DNA of 64,000 bases from Alphaproteobacteria bacterium (GCA_021774735.1 JAJFIS010000022.1:1-64000); one strand, 5' to 3'; positions 17,497-26,138 are shown, numbered from the stretch's first letter. The notes: generated by a model not told the origin, from the letters alone. Numbers and translations: made by a program.

Positions 17497-17911
17497 AGCT
17501 TTTCGCGATCACTCCTATGCGTTCAACCATGGCAAACAGGCCATTGGCCCGCATGGGGCTAAGGTGCCCTTTCAGGTCTAATTGTTCTAAAACCGCCTTC
17601 GCATCGGTCGCTAAAATCTCCGCTGGGGTTTTGCCTGAAAAAATCAACAGCATTAACGCCACTAAGCCTTTTACAATATGAGCGTCACTGTCCCCTTCAA
17701 AGAAAAGGCAGCCCCTATCGCTTAAATGCGGCACCAACCAAACTTGGCTCTGACAGCCCCTAACCTTAAACGCATCGGTGCGACCTGCCTCATCCATCAG
17801 CGGTAATTGTCTGCCAAGGTCTATTAAATATCGGTAACGCTCATCCCAATCATCAATGAAAGCAAATGTATCAAGCACATCATTAAGGCTAATATCTTCA
17901 AAGGCCATCAA
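17489..17911 (-). CDS. sufE: Cysteine desulfuration protein SufE
   Basis: A 140-residue SufE/CsdE-family protein. It contains the family run RYRYLIDLGRQLP and the active-site loop VRGCQSQVWL with the sulfur-accepting Cys53. SufE takes persulfide from a cysteine desulfurase (SufS) and stimulates it. No suf operon genes are adjacent; in alphaproteobacteria sufE is often detached. It is followed, with an 8-bp overlap, by the degenerate deformylase homologue. Confidence 0.92.
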   Translation of the reverse strand: MMAFEDISLNDVLDTFAFIDDWDERYRYLIDLGRQLPLMDEAGRTDAFKVRGCQSQVWLVPHLSDRGCLFFEGDSDAHIVKGLVALMLLIFSGKTPAEILATDAKAVLEQLDLKGHLSPMRANGLFAMVERIGVIAKSYE

Positions 17912-17970
17912 ATTTCCTTATCGTTCCATCCGCATGATCTAGCCTGTTGGGGAGAAAAAGAAAAGGCAGA

Positions 17971-18000
17971 AAAAAAGGCGACCCGGTGAAGGGGCCGCCT
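17971..18000 (-). terminator. Terminator of the psp operon
   Basis: On the minus strand an AGGCGGCCC/GGGTCGCCT stem (one G-U pair) is followed by a TTTTTT run. It lies about 50 bp past the pspC stop and fits a terminator for pspABC. Confidence 0.8.
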
Positions 18001-18050
18001 AATGTTCTTTTGGGAGAGTATCCAATTGAACAAGGTTCTTTGGTTAAGCT

Positions 18051-18437
18051 TTAATCCTCAAGGGCTTTCAGCTCGCGGTCTAGGCGGAAACGCTTACTTG
18101 TTACATAAGCTTCCATCTCTGAGGTGCGGCGCTCTACATCCCGAAACCTGCGACGAAGCTCTGATGTGCTCCAGTCGGGTGACTTGCGGGTCTCTTTCCA
18201 AAACTGCTCTTCTCTTTCATCTTCATACATGTCAGCAGGTTTTTTATCGAGATAGAAACCCATTACGAAATAGACGAAAACAAGCGGCCAACCACCAGTG
18301 AATAAAACCGCCAAGACCGTAAGTATTCTTACAGCGCCAACCTTCATATCAAGGTAATCGGCCATTCCGGCACATACGCCCATACATTTCGCATTCGCTG
18401 GATCGCGGTATAATTTGCTTGGTCTTTTACTAACCAT
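18051..18437 (-). CDS. pspC: Phage shock protein C
   Basis: A 128-residue protein with the PspC domain: KLYRDPANAKCMGVCAGMADYL, then a hydrophobic helix (about residues 39-66, VGAVRILTVLAVLFTGGWPLV...). A charged, probably coiled-coil tail follows. PspC is an inner-membrane sensor that works with PspB to relieve PspA inhibition of PspF. I start at the ATG at 18437; a longer in-frame start (18518) lies deep inside pspB. It overlaps the pspB end by 8 bp. Confidence 0.92.
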   Translation of the reverse strand: MVSKRPSKLYRDPANAKCMGVCAGMADYLDMKVGAVRILTVLAVLFTGGWPLVFVYFVMGFYLDKKPADMYEDEREEQFWKETRKSPDWSTSELRRRFRDVERRTSEMEAYVTSKRFRLDRELKALED

Positions 18438-18651
18438 CGAATTTACTCCTCCAGCCTGGCAGTTCGTCATCCATGATGCGTTCCATGGTGCGCAGGCGCT
18501 CTTCCAGTCGTTCAGCACTTTTGCGAAGTTCCGTTAAGCTAGTTTCGTCGTCAGGGCTCATAATCTTTTGTTCTTTCCACCGTGTGACATAATGAAAAAT
18601 GATCCAAAGTGGCAGTACAATAACAACCAATAAAATGGGAATGGTGTCCAT
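18430..18651 (-). CDS. pspB: Phage shock protein B
   Basis: A 73-residue protein with one N-terminal helix (about residues 3-21) followed by the PspB signature WKEQK and a helical, leucine-zipper-like stretch (LRKSAERLEERLRTMERI). It ends DDELPGWR as in known PspB. It partners PspC in sensing inner-membrane stress. It sits 14 bp after pspA and overlaps pspC by 8 bp. Confidence 0.93.
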   Translation of the reverse strand: MDTIPILLVVIVLPLWIIFHYVTRWKEQKIMSPDDETSLTELRKSAERLEERLRTMERIMDDELPGWRSKFDG

Positions 18652-18665
18652 AGCTCAGCCCTCCT

Positions 18666-19379
18666 TTATTTTTTTGCTTTTTTGGCTGGTTTTTCGTCAA
18701 CACTGTCTTCATTTGCGGCATTGCCGGTTACTTTGGCTTTAAGTGCAACAAATTCTTGCTCGATCTCATCGTTGGTTGCAAGCTCCTCAATTTCATCAGC
18801 TAGATTTGCGCCTTTACCAAGGTCGTACACTTCGGCTTCAGCTTCGATACGGTCAAGGCGTGATTCCACTTTATCAAAGCGGTCAAAAGCGTCCTGAATG
18901 CGGTTATCATACAAATTTTTACGAACACGAACTTGTGCTGTTACGGTTTTAACCCGCGCCTGAATGGTGGCTTTCTTGGCCTTAGCTTCGCGCAATTTGG
19001 CTTCAAGCTTCACCACATCGCCTTCATGGCGACCGAGTGTTTCTGTAAGACGTTCGCTTTCTTCCATAAGGTGAGCTGCCATATCAGCAACTTTTGCTTT
19101 TTCAACAAGAGCACCTTTAGCAAGGTCCTCGCGGCCTTTAGAGATGGCAAGTTCGGCTTTGCGTTCCCATTCAGCTTGGGCGTCATCAAGTTTTTTCAAA
19201 CGACGCGCTACGTCTTTTTGGTCGGCAATTGACCGTGCTGCGCTAGAGCGCACCTCAACAAGCGTATCTTCCATTTCTTGAATAATCATCCGGATGATTT
19301 TTTCAGGATCCTCCGCTTTATCAAGCATGGAATTAATGTTGCTGTTGAAAATATCGGTGAGGCGGGAAAAAATACCCAT
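18666..19379 (-). CDS. pspA: Phage shock protein A (ESCRT-III-like membrane-repair protein)
   Basis: A 237-residue PspA/Vipp1-family protein starting MGIFSRLTDIFNSNINSMLDK. It is almost entirely coiled coil, with the conserved AEDPEKIIRMIIQEMEDTL run near the N-terminus and a Lys-rich tail. It binds PspF to hold it inactive and forms membrane-protecting assemblies on damaged inner membrane. It lies 181 bp after the small first gene of the operon. Confidence 0.95.
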   Translation of the reverse strand: MGIFSRLTDIFNSNINSMLDKAEDPEKIIRMIIQEMEDTLVEVRSSAARSIADQKDVARRLKKLDDAQAEWERKAELAISKGREDLAKGALVEKAKVADMAAHLMEESERLTETLGRHEGDVVKLEAKLREAKAKKATIQARVKTVTAQVRVRKNLYDNRIQDAFDRFDKVESRLDRIEAEAEVYDLGKGANLADEIEELATNDEIEQEFVALKAKVTGNAANEDSVDEKPAKKAKK

Positions 19380-19560
19380 AACAATGTTCCTTTCTTATGT
19401 TCCTCGCTGCCAGATATTATTTTTTTATGTCTGGACTATTTTAAGTTTTGCTGTCTCGTGTCTCGGGCTTTTTAAGAGCCATTTTTGAACCCCTTATACT
19501 ATTATTGTTATTTGGGGCGTTTCCTCGCTGAGCCGTAACCGGCTTCTTATTATTGATATT

Positions 19561-19719
19561 TTAATGATGCTGGGTACGTTTAGCTGTTGTGCCTTGGTCC
19601 CGGGGTGTACGGCCTTCGCTTCTGCGGATAAGACCCAAACAAGCAGCAATATTATCGCTTTCGCTGACCACCAGATTGGCGCTGGCTAAAACCGGTGTTA
19701 GTTGCAGTAATTTGTTCAT
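19561..19719 (-). CDS. Small 52-residue protein, first gene of the psp transcript
   Basis: A minus-strand frame starting MNKLLQLTPVLASANLVVSE and ending in a basic/polar tail (RRSEGRTPRDQG...). The ATG has a good Shine-Dalgarno (AGGAAAG, about 3-4 nt before it). It is the first reading frame after the sigma-54 promoter, with about 65 nt of leader, and is followed by pspA on the same strand. No family is recognised. The hydrophobic first third could be a short amphipathic helix. It could also be a leader peptide; coding status rests on context and ribosome-binding site. Confidence 0.55.
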   Translation of the reverse strand: MNKLLQLTPVLASANLVVSESDNIAACLGLIRRSEGRTPRDQGTTAKRTQHH

Positions 19720-19796
19720 CGTCTTTCCTTCGCTTGGATCTTATGCCCATTCATTGGCCGATGCGTTCGCCCATTTGGGCTCACACAGTCTATATA

Positions 19797-19811
19797 GCAA
19801 CCACCGTGCCA
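19797..19811 (-). promoter_or_regulatory. Sigma-54 (-24/-12) promoter of the psp operon
   Basis: On the minus strand the sequence TGGCACGGTGGTTGC matches the sigma-54 consensus TGGCACG-N4-TTGC at every defined position, with T as the next base. It points toward the 52-codon gene and pspABC, and pspF is divergent on the other side. Transcription should start about 12 nt downstream, near 19786. PspF enhancer sites are expected between 19812 and 19931 but could not be defined by eye. Confidence 0.93.
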
Positions 19812-19931
19812 GTTTTCTTGAGATTAGTAACCCTTTGATTATATTGAATTTTATTTAGACATATATCATTAGATTGAAATAAATATGAAATAATAACTAG
19901 ATATTAGTGTAAATTACTATAGATTAGCATA

Positions 19932-20963
19932 ATGGATATACACCGCGAACAAACACAAATGATTGGGTCGGCGAGCGCACTCTTGGACCTTATGGATCAA
20001 GTGAGCCGCGTGGCGCCGATGAACCGTCCCATATTGGTTATTGGTGAGCGCGGCACCGGCAAGGAACTTATTGCTGAACGATTACACTATCTCTCTAGTC
20101 GCTGGGACGCTGCTTTTCTAAAACTTAACTGCGCCGCATTGCCCGAGACACTTTTGGACAGCGAGCTCTTCGGCGTTGAGCCCGGGGCCTACACAGGCGC
20201 AGTCAAGAGACGCGCAGGCCGCTTTGAGCTCGCCGACAAAGGCACTCTATTTCTTGATGAAATTGCGACATTATCGATGGCGGCTCAGGAAAAACTTTTG
20301 CGCGTGATTGAATATGGCGAATTTGAACGCCTAGGTGGTCAGACAACATTGCGCACCGACACGCGCGTGATTGGTGCCACTAACATTGATCTGCCCGCTG
20401 CTGCTGACATGGGTGATTTTCGTCATGACTTGCTCGACCGGATCGCTTTTGACGTAATCACTGTGCCGCCCCTTCGCGCACGCAGGGATGACATCCCCGA
20501 ACTTGCCCTGCATTTTGGCCTTGGCATGGCACGAGAGCAAGAATGGCCAGCCTTCGCGGGCTTTTCAGAGCGAGCGATGGACGCGCTTTGCAGTTATGCT
20601 TGGCCCGGTAATATCCGCGAGCTTAAAAATGTCGTTGAGCGCGCCATCGCCCGTGCGTGGGACGGCGAAGAACCCATTGATGAGATAACCTTTGACCCGT
20701 TTGACAGCCCGTGGCGCCCTGCTAGGAAACCAGCGACCAATAGATCTGCGGATGTACCTATTCATGATCAGCACCATCAAGATGTAGCCATGCAAGATGC
20801 CTTTGACATCCGCAGTCATGTTCTTGCTTTTGAGAAAAAAATGCTCACATCAGCCCTTGCAAACAACCGATATAATCAGCGCGCGACCGCAAGATGGGTT
20901 GGTTTAAGCTATGATCAATTACGTCATTCTCTCAAAAAGCATGACTTGCTTGAGGGAAGTTAA
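19932..20963 (+). CDS. pspF: Sigma-54-dependent psp operon activator PspF
   Basis: A 343-residue enhancer-binding protein that lacks a receiver domain, as PspF does. Walker A GERGTGKE is at residues 38-45, the sigma-54 contact loop GAYTGA at 85-90 (Tyr instead of the more common Phe), and Walker B GTLFLDE at 104-110. WPGNIRELKNVVERAI leads to a linker and a Fis-type helix-turn-helix at the C-terminus (YNQRATARWVGLSYDQLRHSLKKH). Similarity to Escherichia coli PspF is close throughout. It diverges from the sigma-54 promoter it should activate; PspA is its expected inhibitor. Confidence 0.95.
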   Translation: MDIHREQTQMIGSASALLDLMDQVSRVAPMNRPILVIGERGTGKELIAERLHYLSSRWDAAFLKLNCAALPETLLDSELFGVEPGAYTGAVKRRAGRFELADKGTLFLDEIATLSMAAQEKLLRVIEYGEFERLGGQTTLRTDTRVIGATNIDLPAAADMGDFRHDLLDRIAFDVITVPPLRARRDDIPELALHFGLGMAREQEWPAFAGFSERAMDALCSYAWPGNIRELKNVVERAIARAWDGEEPIDEITFDPFDSPWRPARKPATNRSADVPIHDQHHQDVAMQDAFDIRSHVLAFEKKMLTSALANNRYNQRATARWVGLSYDQLRHSLKKHDLLEGS

Positions 20964-20979
20964 AGTCTATAGTGCTGCC

Positions 20980-21309
20980 ATGAGCGAAAGCCCCTTTATA
21001 AATCGTCGCCAAAGGGCACGAAACAGAAATTACATTCCCATTCGGGCTATTATTATGGGCATCTTGGTTATGGGTGCTATCTGGGCTGGCTTTTGGTTTT
21101 GGCTAGGGCAAGATAGCGAAGCCGCATACTATCTGCTTGAATGGTTCACCGCCGCCATCATGATTGTCACGATATTATTTGGCGCCGCTTTCATTACGGT
21201 GGCCCTGCGAAAGCTATTGGCTAAATTTAAGAAGTCTGACAACAGCTTCGCCGCCTTGGCGGAGGAGGAGAGGGCAGCAGATTCTAGGGATCAACCCCCT
21301 CAAAATTAA
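20980..21309 (+). CDS. Small two-helix membrane protein downstream of pspF
   Basis: A 109-residue protein beginning MSESPFINRRQRARNRNYIP. A basic N-terminus is followed by two hydrophobic helices (about residues 22-42 and 51-75) and a polar tail. The start at 20980, 17 bp past the pspF stop, is preferred over an upstream ATG inside pspF. No family recognised. Position suggests co-transcription with pspF. Its stop overlaps by 4 bp the end of the convergent ligase gene. Confidence 0.65.
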   Translation: MSESPFINRRQRARNRNYIPIRAIIMGILVMGAIWAGFWFWLGQDSEAAYYLLEWFTAAIMIVTILFGAAFITVALRKLLAKFKKSDNSFAALAEEERAADSRDQPPQN

Positions 21310-22673
21310 CGCTTCCTAATAGACGCCATGAAAGCTTTTAACGTTGGTGCTATAGGCCAATCAGGAGGCGGGGCGCCATCCGCCTTTTCTTTAACCATCC
21401 TGACTTGATGACTGTCCCACCCGGCTGGCGCGTCTAATTTACCAGCCACAAAATTTATGAGCAATATCTGCATCGTGATCACAAAATATATCAAGTCTAA
21501 ATAGGCCAGATTGATAACGAGCCCATTCACGGCATAACCAACTACGGTGAACTGCACCGCATAAAGTAAATAACCTGCCCCACGAGTACTGGCATTAGCA
21601 ATAGCCCGCTTGCCCCACTTGTTGCTCTGAATGATGCAGGTGATGAAAATAGATAAATATATAAACAAGCCGACAAAACCATGCTCTCCTAAAACTTGGA
21701 AATAATTTGAGTGCACAGCGCGGCGATGTTCAGGTGGGATATTATATTCAACATATGTTGGTGTATGGTAAAAAATATCAAAGCCCCCTCCCATAATGGG
21801 ATGATCAACCGCATAAGAAAACGCAAAACGCCACATATAGATCCGAGACATCGCTGAAGAATCTTCCTCATAAGTTTGGATCGTATCCATTCGGTCAGTC
21901 CAGCTATCTGGCATGAAGGCAACCCCAGAAATCAGCCCCAAGAATATCATTGGCACGAAAACAAGTTTATTCTTGGTCCGCACCATCATCCAACCCACGA
22001 CAGCCAAGAGACCAACCAAGCCCCCCCGAGACTGCGTGCCTAGCAAAGCAAATAAACTAAGCGAAGCAAGCCCCGCCCCAATGAGGCGAATAAATTTACC
22101 AGATATTTGGAAAAATAAGGCGACTAGTATCGGTATCAAAATAAGCATCGCCATAGCTACACCATTATTATCGCCCCAGGCTGTAGCTGGCGCACCCCAA
22201 ACACGGGCGCCACCACCCGTCATTAACGTAAAGCCGCCACCCTTTATACCAAAAAATAAAATTGATAATACAAATACTGCTGCCAGTGCCAATATCCATT
22301 TTCGGTCCTGCATCAATAGCATTGCTAATAAACAAAGAAGTAGGGTTTTTGAGAACTCCGTTAAATCACCCAGAGATAGTTCCGGAGATGCCGCAAAAAT
22401 GGTTGTGAGGACTGTCCAAAGAAAAAAGGTCAGCAACAAATAAAACAATGTTTTATTAGCCGGCATCCTCATTTCTTTGACGCTTAGCAAAGCACCAAAG
22501 ATTGTTACTATAGCCACACTATTCAGAATTGGTAGGCCATACATAAAACCATACACGAGCTTTTGTGGCGCCATCACCGAAATCCACACCCAAACCAAAA
22601 TGCCAATTTGGGGCCTAAATAAAGCGAGCGGAATTAATGGGATAATGGTTAAGGCCAAAAATATATCACGCAT
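21306..22673 (-). CDS. O-antigen ligase / polymerase-like protein of the exosortase A type
   Basis: A 455-residue polytopic membrane protein (roughly 10-12 helices) of the Wzy/WaaL superfamily. Features typical of the 'putative O-glycosylation ligase, exosortase A-associated' group are the N-terminal MRDIFLALTIIPLIPLALFR, APQKLVYGFMYGLP, and FGIKGGGFTLMTGGGARVWG. A later periplasmic loop reads YNIPPEHRRAVHSNYFQVLGEHG with the usual His. It probably joins or polymerises polysaccharide at the periplasmic face. No exosortase or glycosyltransferase is in the window, so the rest of the pathway lies elsewhere. Confidence 0.82.
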   Translation of the reverse strand: MRDIFLALTIIPLIPLALFRPQIGILVWVWISVMAPQKLVYGFMYGLPILNSVAIVTIFGALLSVKEMRMPANKTLFYLLLTFFLWTVLTTIFAASPELSLGDLTEFSKTLLLCLLAMLLMQDRKWILALAAVFVLSILFFGIKGGGFTLMTGGGARVWGAPATAWGDNNGVAMAMLILIPILVALFFQISGKFIRLIGAGLASLSLFALLGTQSRGGLVGLLAVVGWMMVRTKNKLVFVPMIFLGLISGVAFMPDSWTDRMDTIQTYEEDSSAMSRIYMWRFAFSYAVDHPIMGGGFDIFYHTPTYVEYNIPPEHRRAVHSNYFQVLGEHGFVGLFIYLSIFITCIIQSNKWGKRAIANASTRGAGYLLYAVQFTVVGYAVNGLVINLAYLDLIYFVITMQILLINFVAGKLDAPAGWDSHQVRMVKEKADGAPPPDWPIAPTLKAFMASIRKR

Positions 22674-22722
22674 GGCTATCCCTTTGTTGCATCAATTATT
22701 TGGGTGCAATTAAAGATCAACA

Positions 22723-22830
22723 TTAGCGTTTAGGCCTTTTATTTTTTCTTTGTTTAACATCCTCAATGAATACCCACCAGATCACCGCAGCAATCACCGC
22801 GTTAAAAAAACCGTATAACATAGTTTCCAT
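22723..22830 (-). CDS. Small 35-residue single-helix membrane protein (hypothetical)
   Basis: A minus-strand frame starting METMLYGFFNAVIAAVIWWV with one hydrophobic helix (about residues 3-22) and a strongly basic tail (KQRKNKRPKR), as expected for a small inner-membrane protein obeying the positive-inside rule. A GAG-containing ribosome site lies about 10 nt upstream of the ATG. It stands 49 bp upstream of the ligase gene on the same strand, and an 18-bp palindrome lies 20 bp upstream of its start. No family recognised. Confidence 0.5.
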   Translation of the reverse strand: METMLYGFFNAVIAAVIWWVFIEDVKQRKNKRPKR

Positions 22831-22850
22831 AAGTCACTCTCATTTTAGAT

Positions 22851-22868
22851 ACTGTGAATGTTCACAGT
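22851..22868. promoter_or_regulatory. 18-bp palindrome, candidate operator
   Basis: ACTGTGAA-TG-TTCACAGT is a perfect 8+2+8 inverted repeat. It is 20 bp upstream of the 35-residue membrane gene (leftward) and about 170 bp upstream of the amidohydrolase (rightward). The half-site TGTGA resembles CRP-type sites but the spacing (4) is that of FNR-type sites. The regulator is unknown. Confidence 0.5.
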
Positions 22869-23038
22869 AAAAGATACGCTCAATTAGATAGATTTGCCAA
22901 GGGTTAACACATAGCTTCAAAAGCATAACACTATCCACAGCCGAATGCGGCTAACGGATTGACCAAATTCCGCTCCCGGATTACAGTTGCTCAAGCCCCA
23001 TGCAAGACATACATATTCCTTACAAAACAGGTGACAAA

Positions 23039-24739
23039 ATGATTTTGACCATATCTCGCTCGCTCATTACCAAAATAGTAATGGCCTTCAGCTTTTTATC
23101 TGCTAGCCTATCAGCCCAAGACACGGTTCAGCAAGCCGCCGATATGGTCATTTATGGCGGCACTATATACACAGCTGACGATAACCAGCCCAGCGCTGAA
23201 TTTGTCGCTGTCAAGGATGGCCGCATCCAATATGTTGGTAGCCGGGAAGGCGGTGCGGCTTTCACGGGGCCAGACACAACAGTCATCCAGCTGTCTGGGG
23301 CTTGGCTATACCCCGGCTTCACCGACGCCCATGTTCACCTGCGCGGCGTGGGGGAGCGGGCGCTGACCCTGAACTTGGACCAAGTGTCCTCCGTGCAAAA
23401 CTTGCAAAGCACCTTAAAAAATTGGGCAAATTTGCATGATCATAAGGTCATTGTTGGCCGTGGCTGGATAGAAACCCATTGGCCTGAAAAGCGCTTTCCC
23501 AGCCGCTGGGACATCGATGCTGTAGTCAGTGACCGCCCGGTAATATTATCACGTTCTGATGGTCACGCGGTCGTGGTTAACAGTGCTGCTCTTAAAGCCG
23601 CTGGCATTACGGGCGAAACCCAAGCCCCTTTTGGCGGTGAAATTTTAAAAAATGCACTTGGCGAACCAACGGGCATTCTGGTGGATACTGCCAGAAATTT
23701 AGTTGCCAGCCTTATCCCAACCGCAACAGTGGACCAGCGTCAAGCCGCCCTGATAAAAGGCAGTGAAGTTTATACCAGCCGTGGCTGGACCAGCGTTCAT
23801 GACATGTCGGTCCTTTGGGCCGATCATCTGGCGCTGGAAGAGCTATCTGACGCCGGTGAGGCCACGATAAGAAGCTATAGCAGTATCGATATGGGGGCGG
23901 CGGGCAATCTGTTTGCTTCAGGCCCGCGCATTAACCAAAACGGCAAAATCATCGCCAAAGCCATTAAGATGTATATGGACGGCGCGCTGGGCTCACGCGG
24001 TGCGGCCCTGCTTGCGCCCTACAGCGACGCGGATACTGTTGGCTTGGTCCAAATGCAAGAATCCCCCGCGAAAGCCATTATGCTCCAAGCATTAACACAA
24101 GGCATTCAAATAAACACCCACGCCATTGGGGACCGAGGCAACCGGTTGGTGCTGGATTGGTACCAAGATATATTTAATGACGCCAGCATAGACCATGAGA
24201 CCAATGATTTACGTTGGCGCATCGAGCATGCTCAGATTGTTCATCCCGATGATATTCCCCGCTTTAAGGCCTTAAGTGTCATCCCATCCATGCAGCCGTC
24301 GCATGCCATTGGTGATATGTTTTTTGCGCCCGACCGCTTGGGCGCTGACCGCCTGACCGGTGCCTATGCATGGCAAAGCCTGATCGATAGTGGCGTTATA
24401 ATCGCCGGTGGCTCTGATGCCCCTGTGGAGCAAGGCCAGCCTATGATCGAATTTTATGCTGCTACTGTGCGCCGTAGCCTTGATGGCTTTGCCGATGAAA
24501 ATTGGCATGCTGAAGAAGCCGTGAGCCGCGCCAATGCACTTAAGATGTTCACTCTGTGGCCAGCCATGGCCGCTTTTCAAGAAGATAATCTTGGCAGCAT
24601 CACGGTGGGTAAACTTGCTGACTTCACCGCCTTTGACATCGACCTTATGACAGCTGCACCTGCCGCCATTTTAAAGGGTAAAGCGGTGCTAACCATCATC
24701 GGCGGTGAGATCGTTTACAGCGAAGGCGGTTTACAATGA
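23039..24739 (+). CDS. Secreted amidohydrolase (YtcJ-like, amidohydrolase family 3)
   Basis: A 566-residue periplasmic hydrolase from the ATG at 23039, which follows CAGGTGAC and starts a clean signal peptide ending FLSASLSAQD. An upstream in-frame ATG at 23000 would add 13 polar residues. Metal-site motifs are GFTDAHVHLRGVG, INTHAIGDRGN, RIEHAQIVHPDD and GGSDAPVEQGQP, all intact. Substrate is unknown; the family includes N-substituted formamide deformylases. It is paralogous to the gene at 1148-2899. It is flanked by envelope-related genes on the opposite strand and appears to be a single-gene unit. Confidence 0.87.
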   Translation: MILTISRSLITKIVMAFSFLSASLSAQDTVQQAADMVIYGGTIYTADDNQPSAEFVAVKDGRIQYVGSREGGAAFTGPDTTVIQLSGAWLYPGFTDAHVHLRGVGERALTLNLDQVSSVQNLQSTLKNWANLHDHKVIVGRGWIETHWPEKRFPSRWDIDAVVSDRPVILSRSDGHAVVVNSAALKAAGITGETQAPFGGEILKNALGEPTGILVDTARNLVASLIPTATVDQRQAALIKGSEVYTSRGWTSVHDMSVLWADHLALEELSDAGEATIRSYSSIDMGAAGNLFASGPRINQNGKIIAKAIKMYMDGALGSRGAALLAPYSDADTVGLVQMQESPAKAIMLQALTQGIQINTHAIGDRGNRLVLDWYQDIFNDASIDHETNDLRWRIEHAQIVHPDDIPRFKALSVIPSMQPSHAIGDMFFAPDRLGADRLTGAYAWQSLIDSGVIIAGGSDAPVEQGQPMIEFYAATVRRSLDGFADENWHAEEAVSRANALKMFTLWPAMAAFQEDNLGSITVGKLADFTAFDIDLMTAAPAAILKGKAVLTIIGGEIVYSEGGLQ

Positions 24740-24758
24740 AGGCGGGGAGTAGCTGTTA

Positions 24759-26138
24759 TTATACTAGGCTTTTACCGGCCATATCTGCTTTTGCTGGAAC
24801 GCCGCACAGGGTAGTAACGGTTGGAAACACATCCAAAATAGAAGCCTTTTCCTCATGAACATGCGGTGTGCCGGATCGAACCCAGAGGATGCCGTCCGGA
24901 TGATGGCAACCACTTTTCATGCCATCAATCTTATAAAAATACTTATAAAACGGGACAGAATGGTTACTTCTGCGGTCCTGAATAACCGCATCTTGGTCAA
25001 TCAAGTCACGAAGTTGGCAGCCCATATAAACGGCTTCTTGGCTGTCATTTAAATGCATGCCAAATATAGGGGTGCCATCAAGTGTAAAATCTGAAAAGCG
25101 CTCAATCGCCGCTTTGGCTTCATCTACATTACCAAAGTCGATCATAAACTGGTGGGTCATTGTCGGTTGACCGCTATCAAACTCCACGCCCAAGTCTTTC
25201 AATAAATTTGCAAAATCAAAAGGCCTATAAAATAACTGGCCACCATAACTTTCAGCTTTTAAGAATGGCTGTTGAGATAAGGCCGTCGCGAAGATAACGG
25301 TAGTTTCTTCATCTACTGATTTCATCAGCTCACCGATTTGCCAGTCCATACGTTCATAACCGTGTTGAATGGCCCCTTCATAAGTATCAATTGCGTTCTG
25401 ATCAGGTTGAATTTCATATTCTTCAGGTGACATATGTCGCCAATAGCTATGCTGCAGATGTGCAGTAGAGTTTGAAAAATAAGTAGTAAAGTCAGGATTA
25501 AATTTTTTATAAGCATGCCTAAAAATATCAATTTGAATTTCATCGAGACTAGTCGCACGTTTCCAATATTGATCTAATTTAGATGTTTTCTCACTGATTA
25601 ACTGCTTCGCTAAGCTATAAACAGTCCTAAACCGCATGCCATGGGTCACTAAAAACCATGCAAAACGCACATAATCGTTTAGACTTATCTGAGCAGATTC
25701 ATTTGTATATTCTCGTACCATATGGCTGACAATTTTATGAAAGGGCCTATATTCGGATGGAGCAGGCCTTTCTGATGTGCACCATGGGTCGGGCACATAG
25801 AAGCCCCCATCAAAGTCAAAGCCCTTCACATTCATACTGCCAAAAGATCCAACTTTCTTGCCATTACTCTCCAAGTAAGTCCAAATATCTACTTCATCAC
25901 TTTTGGGTCCATCCGTAAGGTCAAATACACCATGTTTTTCATAAGGCTGACCCGTATGCATAGAAAACCACTGGATCCATGGCTCTAATTCATCAGGCCT
26001 AACCACATCAGGCTCAGTGATGAAAGTATGCGACTCATCTTTTAATTTCTTGAAATTGGGTAGAACATCAGCCTCTATCCACTTATCCATTAAAGCAGGA
26101 CAAAGTTCATTGAACTCGATTAAAAGCACTTTTGACAT
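24759..26138 (-). CDS. Alkaline phosphatase superfamily protein (nucleotide pyrophosphatase/phosphodiesterase-like)
   Basis: A 459-residue protein with the alkaline-phosphatase-like layout: an N-terminal LLIEFNELCPALMDKW strand with a metal-type Glu/Asn, WIQWFSMHTGQPYEKHGVFD (the T/S nucleophile region), YFSNSTAHLQHSYWRH in the middle and a C-terminal HPDGILWVRSG. No signal peptide, so cytoplasmic unless exported otherwise. Similar proteins occur beside polysaccharide and exosortase loci; the substrate is unknown. Neighbouring acyltransferase and ligase genes suggest glycan modification. AT-rich upstream region. Confidence 0.72.
   Translation of the reverse strand: MSKVLLIEFNELCPALMDKWIEADVLPNFKKLKDESHTFITEPDVVRPDELEPWIQWFSMHTGQPYEKHGVFDLTDGPKSDEVDIWTYLESNGKKVGSFGSMNVKGFDFDGGFYVPDPWCTSERPAPSEYRPFHKIVSHMVREYTNESAQISLNDYVRFAWFLVTHGMRFRTVYSLAKQLISEKTSKLDQYWKRATSLDEIQIDIFRHAYKKFNPDFTTYFSNSTAHLQHSYWRHMSPEEYEIQPDQNAIDTYEGAIQHGYERMDWQIGELMKSVDEETTVIFATALSQQPFLKAESYGGQLFYRPFDFANLLKDLGVEFDSGQPTMTHQFMIDFGNVDEAKAAIERFSDFTLDGTPIFGMHLNDSQEAVYMGCQLRDLIDQDAVIQDRRSNHSVPFYKYFYKIDGMKSGCHHPDGILWVRSGTPHVHEEKASILDVFPTVTTLCGVPAKADMAGKSLV

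Noticed and set aside
19380-19560. A 13-codon ATG frame between the small psp gene and pspA
   Set aside because: Too short and poorly spaced from a ribosome site; treated as untranslated leader.
22921-22950. DnaA-box-like sequence (CTATCCACA)
   Set aside because: Only one imperfect match with no cluster, AT-rich unwinding element or dnaA/hemE-type neighbours, so no origin call.
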